64,000 nt of DNA from Archangium violaceum Cb vi76 (lineage in GTDB: Bacteria > Myxococcota > Myxococcia > Myxococcales > Myxococcaceae), in assembly GCF_000733295.1 (NCBI RefSeq), contig NZ_JPMI01000233.1:124001-188000 (forward strand), written 5' to 3'. Under the pieces are notes generated by a model. That model ran no database searches. It was not told where the DNA came from and saw only the letters and a program-made list of their open reading frames with translations. The stretch's first letter is position 1. Every line of letters begins with the position of its first letter. Positions 41,598 through 50,402 of the stretch are shown here, one piece after another. A program made the translations under genes and the position numbers.

Positions 41598-43355
41598 TCA
41601 GCGCGCCGGTTTGAGGCCCGCGGGGGCCGAGTCGGTGCGGAAGACGGGGTAGAGGTTGAAGCGGGTGTCGTGGGCGGGGTGGCGCTCGTAGAAGAAGCGC
41701 AGGCGGGCGCGCGGGTTGCGAGCGAACTCCGGGTCTTTCAGTTTCTCCTCCCAGGCGGCCTTCACGGCGGCGTCGCGGGCGAGCAGCTCGCGCGCGAAGG
41801 GCTCCAGCACGTAGTCCTCGACGTACTCCTTCTGCTCGAAGTGGTTGTTGAAGAAGCCCCAGGAGAGGAGCGAGTCCGGCCCGAGCGGCTCGAGCATGTG
41901 CGCCAGCAGGGGGACATTCGTCTGCGTGGCGGGCACGTAGAGCGTGCCGGCGGGGAGCGGTCGGGTCTCCTTCGTCCACTGGCCCTTCACGGAGAGGCCC
42001 TGGCGGCCCTCGACGGAGGCGGGGCGGAACTTCGCCTCGGTGGCGCGGAACACCTCCACCTGGGCGGAGGGGACGTCCTGGCCGAGCCGCTGGAAGCGCA
42101 GGCCGTGCGTGGTGAGCTTCTGCGCCACCCAGCCCGCGTGCGCGGGGGGAACCAGGTAGCCGCCGGCGGGCAGCGACGCGGTGAGGACGGGGCGGAGCTC
42201 CTCGTAATAGGGGATGGTCCACACCTGGGGCTTCGAGTCGTCGTAGCGGATCCACGGCTGGGTGGTGAGCTCGGAGGGGGAGCGCTCGTAGGCGTAGCCG
42301 CGGAAGGCGAAGGGGCGGCTCTTGTCCGTGTTGTCCCAGGCGAGCACCACCTCGCGGACCTTGCCGGAGGTGGCCTCGGTGTCGGCGGCCTTCACGGCGG
42401 ACAGCAGGGCCTGGGCATCGCGGGCGGTGAGGCGCAGCAGGCCCTCGAGCACATGGCGCGTGGTGGCCACGCGGTGGGCGTAGGGCTTCCAGGAGTGGGT
42501 CTCCACCAGCACGCCGTAGCGCCGGTGGGCGGCCCAGTACTGGTGGCTGAAGCGCGGGGGCGACACGCCGTAGCTCACCCCCGAGGTGGGGTCATCGTCC
42601 TCGCGGAAGGACGGGTAGAAGGGGAGGGGCAGGTGCTTCTTGGACTCCAGCTCGGTGAGGAGCTCCTCGAGCAGCTTCGCGCCGAGGGTGCGCATGGCCT
42701 CCGGGCCCACCTTCTGGGGCTCCATCTGCACGCTCACGTCGTGCTCGAATTTGGCGCCGTCGGTGACGTGCAGGTCCACGTAGAAGAGCGGGTTCCAGGA
42801 GTGGAGCAGCTTGAGCAGCGCCACCATTTCGGGGGCATCGGCCTTCACGTAGTCGCGGTTGAGGTTGAGGTTCTGCCCGGTGACGCGCCAGCCCATCTCC
42901 TCGGGGCCCACCTGGTTGGGGCGGTGGTTGGGGCCGAAGTGCTCGTGGCCATCCACGTTGAAGACGGGGACGAAGACGGCCGTCACCTGCTTGAGCACGC
43001 CGGGCAGCGCCTTGCCGTCGAGCATGTCTCGCAGCAGCCAGAAGCCGGCGTCCTTGCCGTCGATCTCCCCGGCGTGGATGCCGCCCTGGAAGAGGACGAC
43101 GGGGCGGCCCTTCTTGGAGGCGGCGGCGGGGGTGAGGGTGCCATCCGCGCTGGCCACGAGGGCGAGCATGGGGCGGCCCTCGGGGGTGGTGCCGAAGGTG
43201 TCGCAGCGCACCTTGCCGGGGTAGCGCTGGGGGAAGGAGCGGCAGAGGGACTCCACCTCCGCGTAGCGGCCGGTGCGGGTCCATCCGCTCTGCTCGGCGA
43301 CGGTGGTGAGGGGAGCCTGGTGGAGGGTGAGTGCGAGGAGGACGGGCAGGAGCAT
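41598..43355 (-). CDS. M14-family metallocarboxypeptidase, secreted
   Basis: A 585-residue protein with a signal peptide (about residues 1-13 hydrophobic) and a zinc-peptidase domain: QGGIHAGEIDGKD (His and Glu of the HxxE motif), NRDYVKADAPE and the later zinc ligand in VDLHVTDG. The extra 250 residues after the catalytic domain are beta-rich. It should trim C-terminal residues or cell-wall peptides outside the cell. ATG 43355 gives the signal peptide; a longer start adds only seven residues. Confidence 0.83.
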   Translation of the reverse strand: MLLPVLLALTLHQAPLTTVAEQSGWTRTGRYAEVESLCRSFPQRYPGKVRCDTFGTTPEGRPMLALVASADGTLTPAAASKKGRPVVLFQGGIHAGEIDGKDAGFWLLRDMLDGKALPGVLKQVTAVFVPVFNVDGHEHFGPNHRPNQVGPEEMGWRVTGQNLNLNRDYVKADAPEMVALLKLLHSWNPLFYVDLHVTDGAKFEHDVSVQMEPQKVGPEAMRTLGAKLLEELLTELESKKHLPLPFYPSFREDDDPTSGVSYGVSPPRFSHQYWAAHRRYGVLVETHSWKPYAHRVATTRHVLEGLLRLTARDAQALLSAVKAADTEATSGKVREVVLAWDNTDKSRPFAFRGYAYERSPSELTTQPWIRYDDSKPQVWTIPYYEELRPVLTASLPAGGYLVPPAHAGWVAQKLTTHGLRFQRLGQDVPSAQVEVFRATEAKFRPASVEGRQGLSVKGQWTKETRPLPAGTLYVPATQTNVPLLAHMLEPLGPDSLLSWGFFNNHFEQKEYVEDYVLEPFARELLARDAAVKAAWEEKLKDPEFARNPRARLRFFYERHPAHDTRFNLYPVFRTDSAPAGLKPAR

Positions 43356-43403
43356 GGCACCCCCCTCACAGCACACCGTCCGCCCTCCCTCAACCCTGGA
43401 GCG

Positions 43404-44342
43404 TCATCCCGCGCGGCGTACGGAGAGGCTCTCTCCCACGGCGAGTACGTGGAGTGGCTCGCGGGGCAGCTTCCGGCGGCCCCACTCGGTGTCCAGGCGC
43501 TGGGGTGGCTCGTCGAGGGGCTCGTCGGTGAGCTTGAAGGTGCCCCAGTGCATGGCGAGGAAGCGCCGGGCCCCGAGGTCCTCGTAGGCTTGCACCGCCT
43601 GCTCGGGGTTCATGTGCTGCTTCTCCATGAACCAGCCCGGGTCATACGCGCCAATGGGCAGCATGGCCGCGTCCAGCGCGGGGAAGCGCCGGCCGATTTC
43701 CTTGAAGCCGTCGAAGTACGCGGTGTCGCCCGAGTGGTAGACGCACGCGCTGGAGCCCTGCACCACGAAGCCGCCCCAGAGCGTCTCGTTGACGTCGTTG
43801 AGGCCGCGCCGGCTCCAGTGCTGGGCGGGGACGAAGTGCACCGTCACGGGGCCCACCTTCGTGGAGCCCCACCAGTCCAGCTCGGTGACGGGCGGCGAGC
43901 CGGGGCGGAAGTAACGCGTCATGCCCAGTCCGCTGACGACAGGCGCGCCTACCTGGAGCACGGTGGGCATGTCCAGGTGATCGAAGTGGTTGTGCGAGAC
44001 GAGGGTGGCGGTGATGGGGGGCAGCTTCTCCATCGGCACGCCCGGGCCCACGTTGCGGCGGATGAAACCGGTGATGGAGTCGCGCAGGGCGGGGTCGATG
44101 AGCAGCGACACCCCATCGAGCTGCACCAGCCAGCTCGCGTGGCCCAGCCAGGTGAGGCGCGCGCCCTCTCCCGTGGCCGGAGGCGTGGCCAGCGCGGCGA
44201 GGTCCGGCTCCACGCGGCGCACGGGGGCGGTGTCCGGGCTCTTGCGCCGCCTGCCCGCGAGCTTGTCCCCCACGGCCCACTTGAAGACGTTGCCGAGCGC
44301 GTGGGGGAGGCTGCCATCCAGGTTCTTGAAGCGCGCTGCCAT
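43404..44342 (-). CDS. Metallo-beta-lactamase fold hydrolase (NAPE-PLD/UlaG-like)
   Basis: A 312-residue protein with LTWLGHASWLVQLDG (strand and first metal site), SHNHFDHLDMP as the HxHxDH motif, PAQHWSRRG, YHSGDTAYFDGF and a final His in AMHWGTFKLTDEP. These features fit the NAPE-phospholipase D-like branch. No signal peptide. It could hydrolyse a phosphodiester or a lactone; the N-terminal extension of 60 residues is usual for this group. It precedes the M14 gene by 48 bp on the same strand. Confidence 0.85.
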   Translation of the reverse strand: MAARFKNLDGSLPHALGNVFKWAVGDKLAGRRRKSPDTAPVRRVEPDLAALATPPATGEGARLTWLGHASWLVQLDGVSLLIDPALRDSITGFIRRNVGPGVPMEKLPPITATLVSHNHFDHLDMPTVLQVGAPVVSGLGMTRYFRPGSPPVTELDWWGSTKVGPVTVHFVPAQHWSRRGLNDVNETLWGGFVVQGSSACVYHSGDTAYFDGFKEIGRRFPALDAAMLPIGAYDPGWFMEKQHMNPEQAVQAYEDLGARRFLAMHWGTFKLTDEPLDEPPQRLDTEWGRRKLPREPLHVLAVGESLSVRRAG

Positions 44343-44438
44343 GACGCTCTCCCGTGGGCCCGGAGCGAGGTGTGGGCCCAGGCACTGTCTTGTCCCGGCG
44401 CTGGCCTCGGATGCAAGGGCGATGTGTGAACGCGATAG

Positions 44439-44756
44439 TCACCACTCTCGCGGCCACGGGTACGCCTCGAGCTTCTCGGCGAGCGCGTCGCGCGTCGGCG
44501 CTTCGATGAACACGCGCCCGGTAGGCTTGCCGAGCGCGTAGTGCTGCTCCGGCGTCCAGAGACCGCGTTCATTCATCGACTCCCTGGCGGCCACTTCGGC
44601 TTCGGCGGGAGCCACGACCAGTTCTCGCACCCGGAAGACACCGTCCTGCTCGACGACGGCGACGGTGGGATGAGGTGAGCCAAAGGTGAACGGCAGCTTC
44701 CCGGCGCGCAGGAGCGCGAGCACGCGAGGCTTTCCTAGCGGAGCGATGGGGGCCAT
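44439..44756 (-). CDS. Hypothetical protein, 105 residues
   Basis: A small soluble protein I do not recognise. It contains FTFGSPHPTVAVVEQDGVFRV and a C-terminal RVFIEAPTRDALAEKLEAYPW. The latter looks like a short strand-helix end domain. ATG 44756 starts the conserved-looking part; an upstream start at 44828 would add 24 residues without clear support. It lies downstream of the HNH gene on the same strand after a gap of 168 bp, so it may or may not belong to that cassette. Confidence 0.55.
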   Translation of the reverse strand: MAPIAPLGKPRVLALLRAGKLPFTFGSPHPTVAVVEQDGVFRVRELVVAPAEAEVAARESMNERGLWTPEQHYALGKPTGRVFIEAPTRDALAEKLEAYPWPREW

Positions 44757-44924
44757 GGACCCTGCATATTGGTCTCCGCTCCCGCCACCATCAACTCTCT
44801 GTATTGAGGAGTTGCGCCAGCCGTTCATGAAGCGCTTCCTGCTTGCTCATCCAGGTGGAGATCGGCACGACTCGTACAGCGTGTCCCATACGAAATGCCC
44901 GACACCCTTCCGGACACCCTTCCG

Positions 44925-45584
44925 TCAGGTATCTCCTCTCAGCAATCGCCCCTGGCGACGGAGTTCCTGGGCGATGAAGGGAGCATGCCGCGTGAGATAC
45001 GACAGGCGGATCTCATCCTTCTCATAGGCTTCGACGTATGCCTGGCGCGCCTTGCGGCAGTCGCGCACGTTGAGCCCGAGCGTATTGATGCTCGCGGTGA
45101 CTTGATCGACCTGGTTGCCTTGGGCGGCGGGACCCACGACAACCTGGAACTCCACGAACTCGAGCGCGAACAAGCCAGGGCTGATCTGGAAGGGATCCAG
45201 CGCCAACTCCACGTCGTTCTTGCGCGCGTTCACCAGTGCGCACGCCAGCCGGTAGTTCGACCACTCGTAGACCTTGTCCCAGGACTTGGATTTGGGGACG
45301 ACATGATCAACAGATGGGCTTCCCGTCGCGGAATGGATGTACAGCGCGAGGTAGGCGCAGAGATGGTGGTAGGACTCGAGCATCTCGGGCAGCACCTCGC
45401 GCCAGTACGGAGGGAATTGGTCCGCTGGAATCTTCTCGCGCGTGTCCGCGAGCTTCTTCCGCTTGGGTCCTCTCCTCGTCCGGGCTGGCTTTTCGCCGAC
45501 CATCTCCGCGATGGCGTTGAGCCCCTTCTGCCGGACGCGGAGATCGAAGTCAGGAGGCTCGGGGGCAGGTGCCACGGGAATCAT
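44925..45584 (-). CDS. HNH endonuclease, PtuB-like partner of an ATPase
   Basis: A 219-residue protein with an HNH-type core: Asp93-His94 in SVDHVVPKSKSWDKV, Asn110 in YEWSNYRLAC, and Asn119 and Lys122 in ALVNARKND. Only one Cys is nearby (Cys76), so the CxxC zinc pair common in HNH proteins is missing. The gene overlaps the upstream ATPase gene by 4 bp (ATGA). ATPase then HNH nuclease is the gene order of Septu (ptuA-ptuB) and related anti-phage systems. The protein probably cuts DNA or RNA on activation. The Septu assignment is an inference from order and motifs. Confidence 0.78.
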   Translation of the reverse strand: MIPVAPAPEPPDFDLRVRQKGLNAIAEMVGEKPARTRRGPKRKKLADTREKIPADQFPPYWREVLPEMLESYHHLCAYLALYIHSATGSPSVDHVVPKSKSWDKVYEWSNYRLACALVNARKNDVELALDPFQISPGLFALEFVEFQVVVGPAAQGNQVDQVTASINTLGLNVRDCRKARQAYVEAYEKDEIRLSYLTRHAPFIAQELRRQGRLLRGDT

Positions 45585-46891
45585 TTGAGGCCTCGAAGCT
45601 CTTCCATGAAGTTGCCCCAGCGCACCCAGAAGGGATCGATGTCGGAGAGGGCGGCCTTGCGCAGTTCCGCATCCACCGCTTTGGCCTCCTTGAGGGTGGG
45701 CGGCGGCTGGGTGCGTCGCAGCAGGGCTCGCGCCTGCTCGATGGCGGCCTCGGCCTCGAGCGAGCGCGCGCTCTTGAGATCAAAGGCCTCGCTGGTGAGC
45801 CAGTTGGAGACATCACCCCGGCGGACGAAGTCGCGCCGCCGCAGCGTGACGACCGGCTCGCCGTGTCCTTTCTCCAGATCCAGATCGAACCAGGCATCCT
45901 TGTTGGCGTCGAACAGGGGCTCGGCCGACGCCAGGATGAGCGGTGAGTGCGTCGCGGCGATGAGCTGGACCGTCGCTTTCGCGTGGAGCGATTCGGAGAT
46001 GTGGAGCACGGACTTCAGGATGGAGCGCTGCCACAAGGGGTGCAGATGGCTCTCGATCTCGTCGAACAACATGACGACTTGCGAGGTGCGCTTTTCGCCC
46101 AGCTGCTCCGCGGCCCGGGCGTGCTCGTTCCATGACCACAGCAGCATGTAGGCGAGTCCGACCATGCGACGGACTCCCGACGACGCATGGAGGATGGGGA
46201 CCCCGGCCGAGTAGGCCGTGTGGATGGAGGGGATATCGCGGGCATCATTGATGGAGAGGCGCTTGAGCGGCCCCACCCGGAGATGTTCGCCTTGGGCGGA
46301 CAGGTTGCCGAGGATCTCCTCCATCCGCTTCGCGGTCTCCCCTTTCTCCCGGATCCATGCCGACCAGTCGCTCAGCAATCCGTTGCAGACCAGGGTGGGC
46401 TTGCCGTCGATGTCGACCTCGAGCCCATTCCAGACCTCTTTCGCCGAGAAGACATATCCAGGGAGTCGCTCCTGGATATCGATGCTGCCTTTCTTCTTCC
46501 AGTAGTTGCGGGCGGGATCCCAGACAGAGAAGCCGCCGTCCGCATGGGCGTAGATGACGAGCCCTGGGTTCCAAGGGCGCCCCGCTTTGCCCAGCCAACT
46601 CTCGTCTCTCGGCACATATTTGCTTTGATAGAAGACGCTCTTGGTCTTGGACGTCAGCTTGAAGTCAATACTGGCCGCCTTCTTCACGTCGGAGGGACGG
46701 GCCGGGTAGCCAGACGTCAAGTTCGAGTTGAGATCGTGCGGCCACCTTCGTGTGAGTGCCCACCACGCCACGTCCAGCAGGAAGCTCTTGCCCAACCCGT
46801 TGTCGCCCGTGAGCAGGTTGAGCCTGGGTGCGAACTCCATCTCCGTCTCGGGCATGGGCCCGACGTTCTTCAGGTGCAGGGCCTCAAGCAC
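45581..46891 (-). CDS. RecF/SMC-like ATPase, PtuA-like
   Basis: A 436-residue ATPase with Walker A GDNGLGKS (29-36), an ABC-signature-like ASSGVRRMVG (236-245), Walker B MLFDEIESHLHP (Asp277-Glu278) and H-loop AATHSPL (His315). The 'DEIESHLHPLWQ' end is typical of AAA_21/RecF-type defence ATPases. There is no TOPRIM domain at the C-terminus, so it is not an OLD nuclease itself; the HNH protein encoded downstream would supply the cutting activity. It starts with GTG at 46891. Length fits PtuA (about 450 residues). Confidence 0.82.
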   Translation of the reverse strand: MLEALHLKNVGPMPETEMEFAPRLNLLTGDNGLGKSFLLDVAWWALTRRWPHDLNSNLTSGYPARPSDVKKAASIDFKLTSKTKSVFYQSKYVPRDESWLGKAGRPWNPGLVIYAHADGGFSVWDPARNYWKKKGSIDIQERLPGYVFSAKEVWNGLEVDIDGKPTLVCNGLLSDWSAWIREKGETAKRMEEILGNLSAQGEHLRVGPLKRLSINDARDIPSIHTAYSAGVPILHASSGVRRMVGLAYMLLWSWNEHARAAEQLGEKRTSQVVMLFDEIESHLHPLWQRSILKSVLHISESLHAKATVQLIAATHSPLILASAEPLFDANKDAWFDLDLEKGHGEPVVTLRRRDFVRRGDVSNWLTSEAFDLKSARSLEAEAAIEQARALLRRTQPPPTLKEAKAVDAELRKAALSDIDPFWVRWGNFMEELRGLK

Positions 46892-47130
46892 GACTTGCCT
46901 TTCAGCTCGATAGCGAGGTGCATCAATGGGCGCCCGAGGTTATCCGGGGGGCATGGTGGCAACAAGGCGAGAGAATCCGGTCTTTGCACATAAATGGATG
47001 TAGCAAGGCGCCGCCATGATTTCCCCACGTCCCCTCACGCACCGAAAGGGTGGCAGCATGCCCCAACGGCCGCGGGCCACGATGACCCCCGCCCGTGATA
47101 CCAGAGCAAGCGCATCACACCGAGGAGCCA

Positions 47131-47649
47131 ATGCCCGCCAGGACCGACATCATCCGAACCGCTGCATGTGCCTGTGGACAGGTGGAGCTCGAGGGACGCG
47201 GAGCACCCATCATCCACACCGAGTGCTACTGCGCCGACTGCCAGGAGGGTGGACGCCGCATCGAGGCGCTCCCGAACGCGCACTCGCCTCGCGGCCCCAC
47301 GGGTAGCACGCAGTTCATCCTCTACCGGAAGGATCGCTTCCGCGTCTCCCGCGGCGAGTCGCTGCTCTCGAGCTTCACGCTGAAGGACGATTCACCGACG
47401 AGGCGGTTCGTCGCGACGTGCTGCAACTCGGGGATGTACATGGACATGGGCAAGGGGCCGCACTGGGTCTCGGTCTATGGGAAGCGCTTCACGGGAGAAG
47501 TGCCGCCGCTCGAGCTGCGCACCTGCACCCGGTACAAGCCCGCGGGCGTGGAGCTGCCCAACGACGTCCCGAACCATCCGAGCTACCTCTCGGTCACGTT
47601 CATGACGAAGCTCTTCCTCGCGTGGATTCCAATGCTGCTGCGGCGCTGA
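47131..47649 (+). CDS. GFA/CENP-V-like zinc protein
   Basis: A 172-residue protein with ACACGQVELEG (CxC), TECYCADCQ (CxxC) and ATCCNSGMY, the cysteine pattern of glutathione-dependent formaldehyde-activating-like (GFA/CENP-V) proteins, here of the DUF6151 style. It probably binds zinc; the substrate is unknown. ATG 47131 has GAGGAG just upstream; a start at 47095 is less likely. It is convergent with bioY. Confidence 0.75.
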   Translation: MPARTDIIRTAACACGQVELEGRGAPIIHTECYCADCQEGGRRIEALPNAHSPRGPTGSTQFILYRKDRFRVSRGESLLSSFTLKDDSPTRRFVATCCNSGMYMDMGKGPHWVSVYGKRFTGEVPPLELRTCTRYKPAGVELPNDVPNHPSYLSVTFMTKLFLAWIPMLLRR

Positions 47650-47676
47650 GGAGGCCCTCGCAGGGCAGGCGCACCT

Positions 47677-48273
47677 TCATGGCTCGCGAGGCCGTATGAG
47701 CCTCCAGGCGAGGGGCATCCCCAGTCCGGCGATGGTTGCCTTGAGCAACCCACCGGGCAGGAAGGGCAGGAAGCCCTTGTGCAGGGCCGTGGCGAGGTCG
47801 AGCGGGGCCACCACGCAGAGCCAGGGCACGCCAATGGCCAGGATGACGAGCTGGCCAGCGAGGAAGAGCGGAACCGCTTTCCACGCCACCCTGTCAAAGC
47901 CGTGCCGCGCCGCCGCGAGGCCCATGAGGAAGGCCGCGGGGATGAAGCCCACCAGGTAGCCGCCGGTCGGCCCGAGCACCTGTGCCCAGCCGCTGGCCCC
48001 CTTGGAGTAGAACGGCAGTCCCACCGCCCCGAGCAGGACGTAGGTGAGCTGCCCGGCCGTGCCACGCACGGGCCCGAGCGCGGCGGCCGTGAGGACGACC
48101 GCGAGCGTCTGGCCCGTGATGGGCACCGGGGAGCCAGGCACCGCGATGGCAACCCGCGCGAGCAACGCGGTGAACAGCGCGGCGCCAAGCACGAGCGCCC
48201 CATCATGGACACGCGTGCGTGCGAAGACGTCGGCCAGGACGCGAGGCGGTGGAGAACCCGTGCCCGCGCTCAA
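47677..48273 (-). CDS. bioY: Biotin transporter BioY
   Basis: A 198-residue membrane protein with about six helices and the BioY motifs VPITGQTLAVVLTAAALGP and LLGAVGLPFYSKGASGW, then GPTGGYLVGF. It is the substrate-binding (S) component for biotin uptake; it can work alone or with the ECF module. The likely start is TTG at 48273; no ATG is in frame nearby. No bio or birA gene is adjacent. Its upstream region is a 198-bp gap shared with the 601-residue gene. Confidence 0.9.
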   Translation of the reverse strand: MSAGTGSPPPRVLADVFARTRVHDGALVLGAALFTALLARVAIAVPGSPVPITGQTLAVVLTAAALGPVRGTAGQLTYVLLGAVGLPFYSKGASGWAQVLGPTGGYLVGFIPAAFLMGLAAARHGFDRVAWKAVPLFLAGQLVILAIGVPWLCVVAPLDLATALHKGFLPFLPGGLLKATIAGLGMPLAWRLIRPREP

Positions 48274-48403
48274 TGCCGTCCCACCAGCGAGGAGTGTGAC
48301 CAGCGGGACGACTCGGAGGGGAGTGGAGACACGAACCGATGCTCAGCGAGGACGAACTCCGATGCAAGACGTCACTCCGAGGAATGGGCCGAGCCGGTGG
48401 AGT

Positions 48404-48438
48404 GAGCCGGAAAAGTGTCAGACACTTCGTACCGGCTC
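48404..48438. repeat. Nested inverted repeat around AAGTGTC-A-GACACTT
   Basis: A 7-bp perfect inverted repeat AAGTGTC/GACACTT with one central base is enclosed by a second pair, GAGCCGG (48404-48410) and CCGGCTC (48432-48438). Sequences centred on GTGTCAGACAC are known as dispersed palindromes in many bacteria, so this may be a REP-like unit. It lies between bioY and the 601-residue gene. Confidence 0.55.
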
Positions 48439-48445
48439 GCCCTGC

Positions 48446-48471
48446 CCGGCCCCCGGGGCCGTGGGGGCCGG
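48446..48471 (-). terminator. Hairpin directly after the 601-residue gene
   Basis: On the minus strand CCGGCCCCC pairs with GGGGGCCGG across an 8-base loop, starting right after the stop codon (48472-48474). No T run follows. A likely terminator. Confidence 0.55.
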
Positions 48472-50277
48472 CTAGCCGCGGATGAACGAGTGGCGGTACT
48501 GCTTGAGGGCCTGGGCGAGCTCCTGGGTCGCCTTCTGGACGGTGCCCTGGTACTCCAAGATGGGCTCCTGGCGATCGATGCTCGTCGCACCGAACGAGAC
48601 GCCCAGCGAGTCCGCGCCGTCGCCGCCCTTGGCGGACACCTGCGTGCTCTGTGTCTGGATGGGGGTCAGCGTCGCCTCCACCTGGGTGATGTTCGCGAGC
48701 GCCGAGTAGGCCCGCGAGAAGTTCCCCTGGAGGGCGGCCTGGAGGGCACCGGAGTCGAGGATGTCCTGCGCTCCACCGGTGAACGTGAGCTCCGCCTCGA
48801 GCTCCCCGCCGCGATTGCCCGCCGCGCCGGGGACATTGGCACCGAGTGCGCCGCTGACATTGGCACCGAGCGTCACCGAGACCTCGCCGGTGCGCCTGGC
48901 GTTCGAGGCGATCTCCTTCGCGGCGTTCAGCGGATCGCGGACCGCATCGCCGACGCTGAAGTCCTCCGGCAGCTCGAAGCGCTCCTGCACGGTGACGGTC
49001 CCCGAGCCACCGATGCTCCCCTCCAGTCCCGGGATGGAGGCGGAATCCGACACGGAGGCATTCACGGATTGGGAGAGGACGAGCTGCGGAGGACCCTCGT
49101 CGCCGAACTCGATCCGGGCGCTCACCGAGGCCTTCCCGGAGGCGCCCGCGCTGATGCCCAGGAAGCTGTCGGCCTGCTGGGTCCCGCCCGGCGTGTTGGC
49201 CGGCCCGCTCGTTCCGCTCGTCCCTCCGAAGCCGACCTCGGCCAGCACCGAGGCCGACACGTTGGGGGAGATCTCCACGGCCGAGATGTTCTCGAGGAGC
49301 GCGTCGTAATCCGGAGTGGCCCCGTCGATGGCGCCCTGGATGCCGCCGTCGAGCGCGCCCGAGACCCCACCGCCGATCGGTCCCAGGAACGTCCGCGCGG
49401 CCTCGGCCACCTCGTCCGCGGAGTCGAACGTGAACTCCACGGTGGCGCTCTGGTTGGCGAACGCGTCCGCGGTCACCGTGCCCGCGCCGGTCGAGCCCGT
49501 GCGGCTCATCAGGCCGACCCCCGCCTCACCGTTCACGGCGAGCGTGTACGTCCCGTCCTGGTTGTGGGTGATCGTCTGCGAGCCACTGAGGCGCCCGGCC
49601 AGGCCGAAGGCGGAGCCGTCCAGGCTGGCGTTGAGCGAGTAGCTGTCTCCCGGCCCCAGGGCCTCGATGTCTTTCTCGATGGCCAGCAGCGACGTGGTGT
49701 CGCGGGCAAACTCGATGACGTCCCGGGTGGTACCGATTGGGTCCTCCGCCGCCCTGCGTCCGAGGTTCACCCCGCCGTGGGCCAGGGACTCCGCGGCGCC
49801 ACCCATGAACTCCTGCACCCGCTCGTGGTGCTTCAGCGCCGTCCGGCCGAAGCCCACCGCGTTGCGCGCGCCGCCCAGCACGTTGTCGACGATGCCTCCC
49901 TCGGGCGCGAGCCGATCCGCCGCCGACAGGGCCCGGTCCGCGAAACCGAGCGCCGCGTTCGGTCCCGCGCGCGCGATGTCCCCCGCGAGTTGGTAACCGT
50001 TGTTCGCGGCGCTGATGGCGGAGTGGGCGGCACCTTCCACGACATCCAGGGTGTTCCGGCGCGCCTGCTGGAGGGTGTCGAAAACCCCCGAAATCACGGG
50101 AGGCGGCGATTGGACGAACTCACTCACGCCGTCGAAGGCGCTGGTCGCCGCATCGGTCGTGCTGTCCACCACGTCGTCCGCGGTGTCGACCACCGTCTCC
50201 GTCACATCGGACACCGCGTTGACCGTCGAACTGACCGTACTGGAGACCGCGCTGCCCACCTTGCCCAGAAAACCCAT
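48472..50277 (-). CDS. Large Ser/Gly/Ala-rich protein of unknown function
   Basis: A 601-residue protein I do not recognise. The first 60 residues are Ser/Thr/Val/Asp-rich in short repeats (SAVSSTVSSTVNAVSDVTET). A helical stretch of about 150 residues follows. From 200 on there are beta-rich repeats of alternating hydrophobic and small residues (SYSLNASLDGSAFGLAG, NVSASVLAEVGFGG, SVTLGANVSGALGANVPG), and a helical end ELAQALKQYRHSFIRG. No signal peptide, no Cys. Its style resembles the 316-residue protein at 8898-9848. Such proteins may be secreted or surface structures; the mode of export is not evident. Confidence 0.65.
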   Translation of the reverse strand: MGFLGKVGSAVSSTVSSTVNAVSDVTETVVDTADDVVDSTTDAATSAFDGVSEFVQSPPPVISGVFDTLQQARRNTLDVVEGAAHSAISAANNGYQLAGDIARAGPNAALGFADRALSAADRLAPEGGIVDNVLGGARNAVGFGRTALKHHERVQEFMGGAAESLAHGGVNLGRRAAEDPIGTTRDVIEFARDTTSLLAIEKDIEALGPGDSYSLNASLDGSAFGLAGRLSGSQTITHNQDGTYTLAVNGEAGVGLMSRTGSTGAGTVTADAFANQSATVEFTFDSADEVAEAARTFLGPIGGGVSGALDGGIQGAIDGATPDYDALLENISAVEISPNVSASVLAEVGFGGTSGTSGPANTPGGTQQADSFLGISAGASGKASVSARIEFGDEGPPQLVLSQSVNASVSDSASIPGLEGSIGGSGTVTVQERFELPEDFSVGDAVRDPLNAAKEIASNARRTGEVSVTLGANVSGALGANVPGAAGNRGGELEAELTFTGGAQDILDSGALQAALQGNFSRAYSALANITQVEATLTPIQTQSTQVSAKGGDGADSLGVSFGATSIDRQEPILEYQGTVQKATQELAQALKQYRHSFIRG

Positions 50278-50402
50278 GTGCGTAACCCTCCGTCATTTCC
50301 GCCGTTTTCCCCTGTATGCACGTGGAGTTTTTCCGGTTACAGCCCGCATGAATCAAAGGTGGGACGGGGGCTTCTGAGGACGGGACGTCTCGCGCGTCCG
50401 GC

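Noticed and set aside
44908-44926. Short direct repeat (ACACCCTTCCG twice) at the end of the HNH gene
   Set aside because: Only two short copies; no mobile element or attachment-site structure accompanies them.
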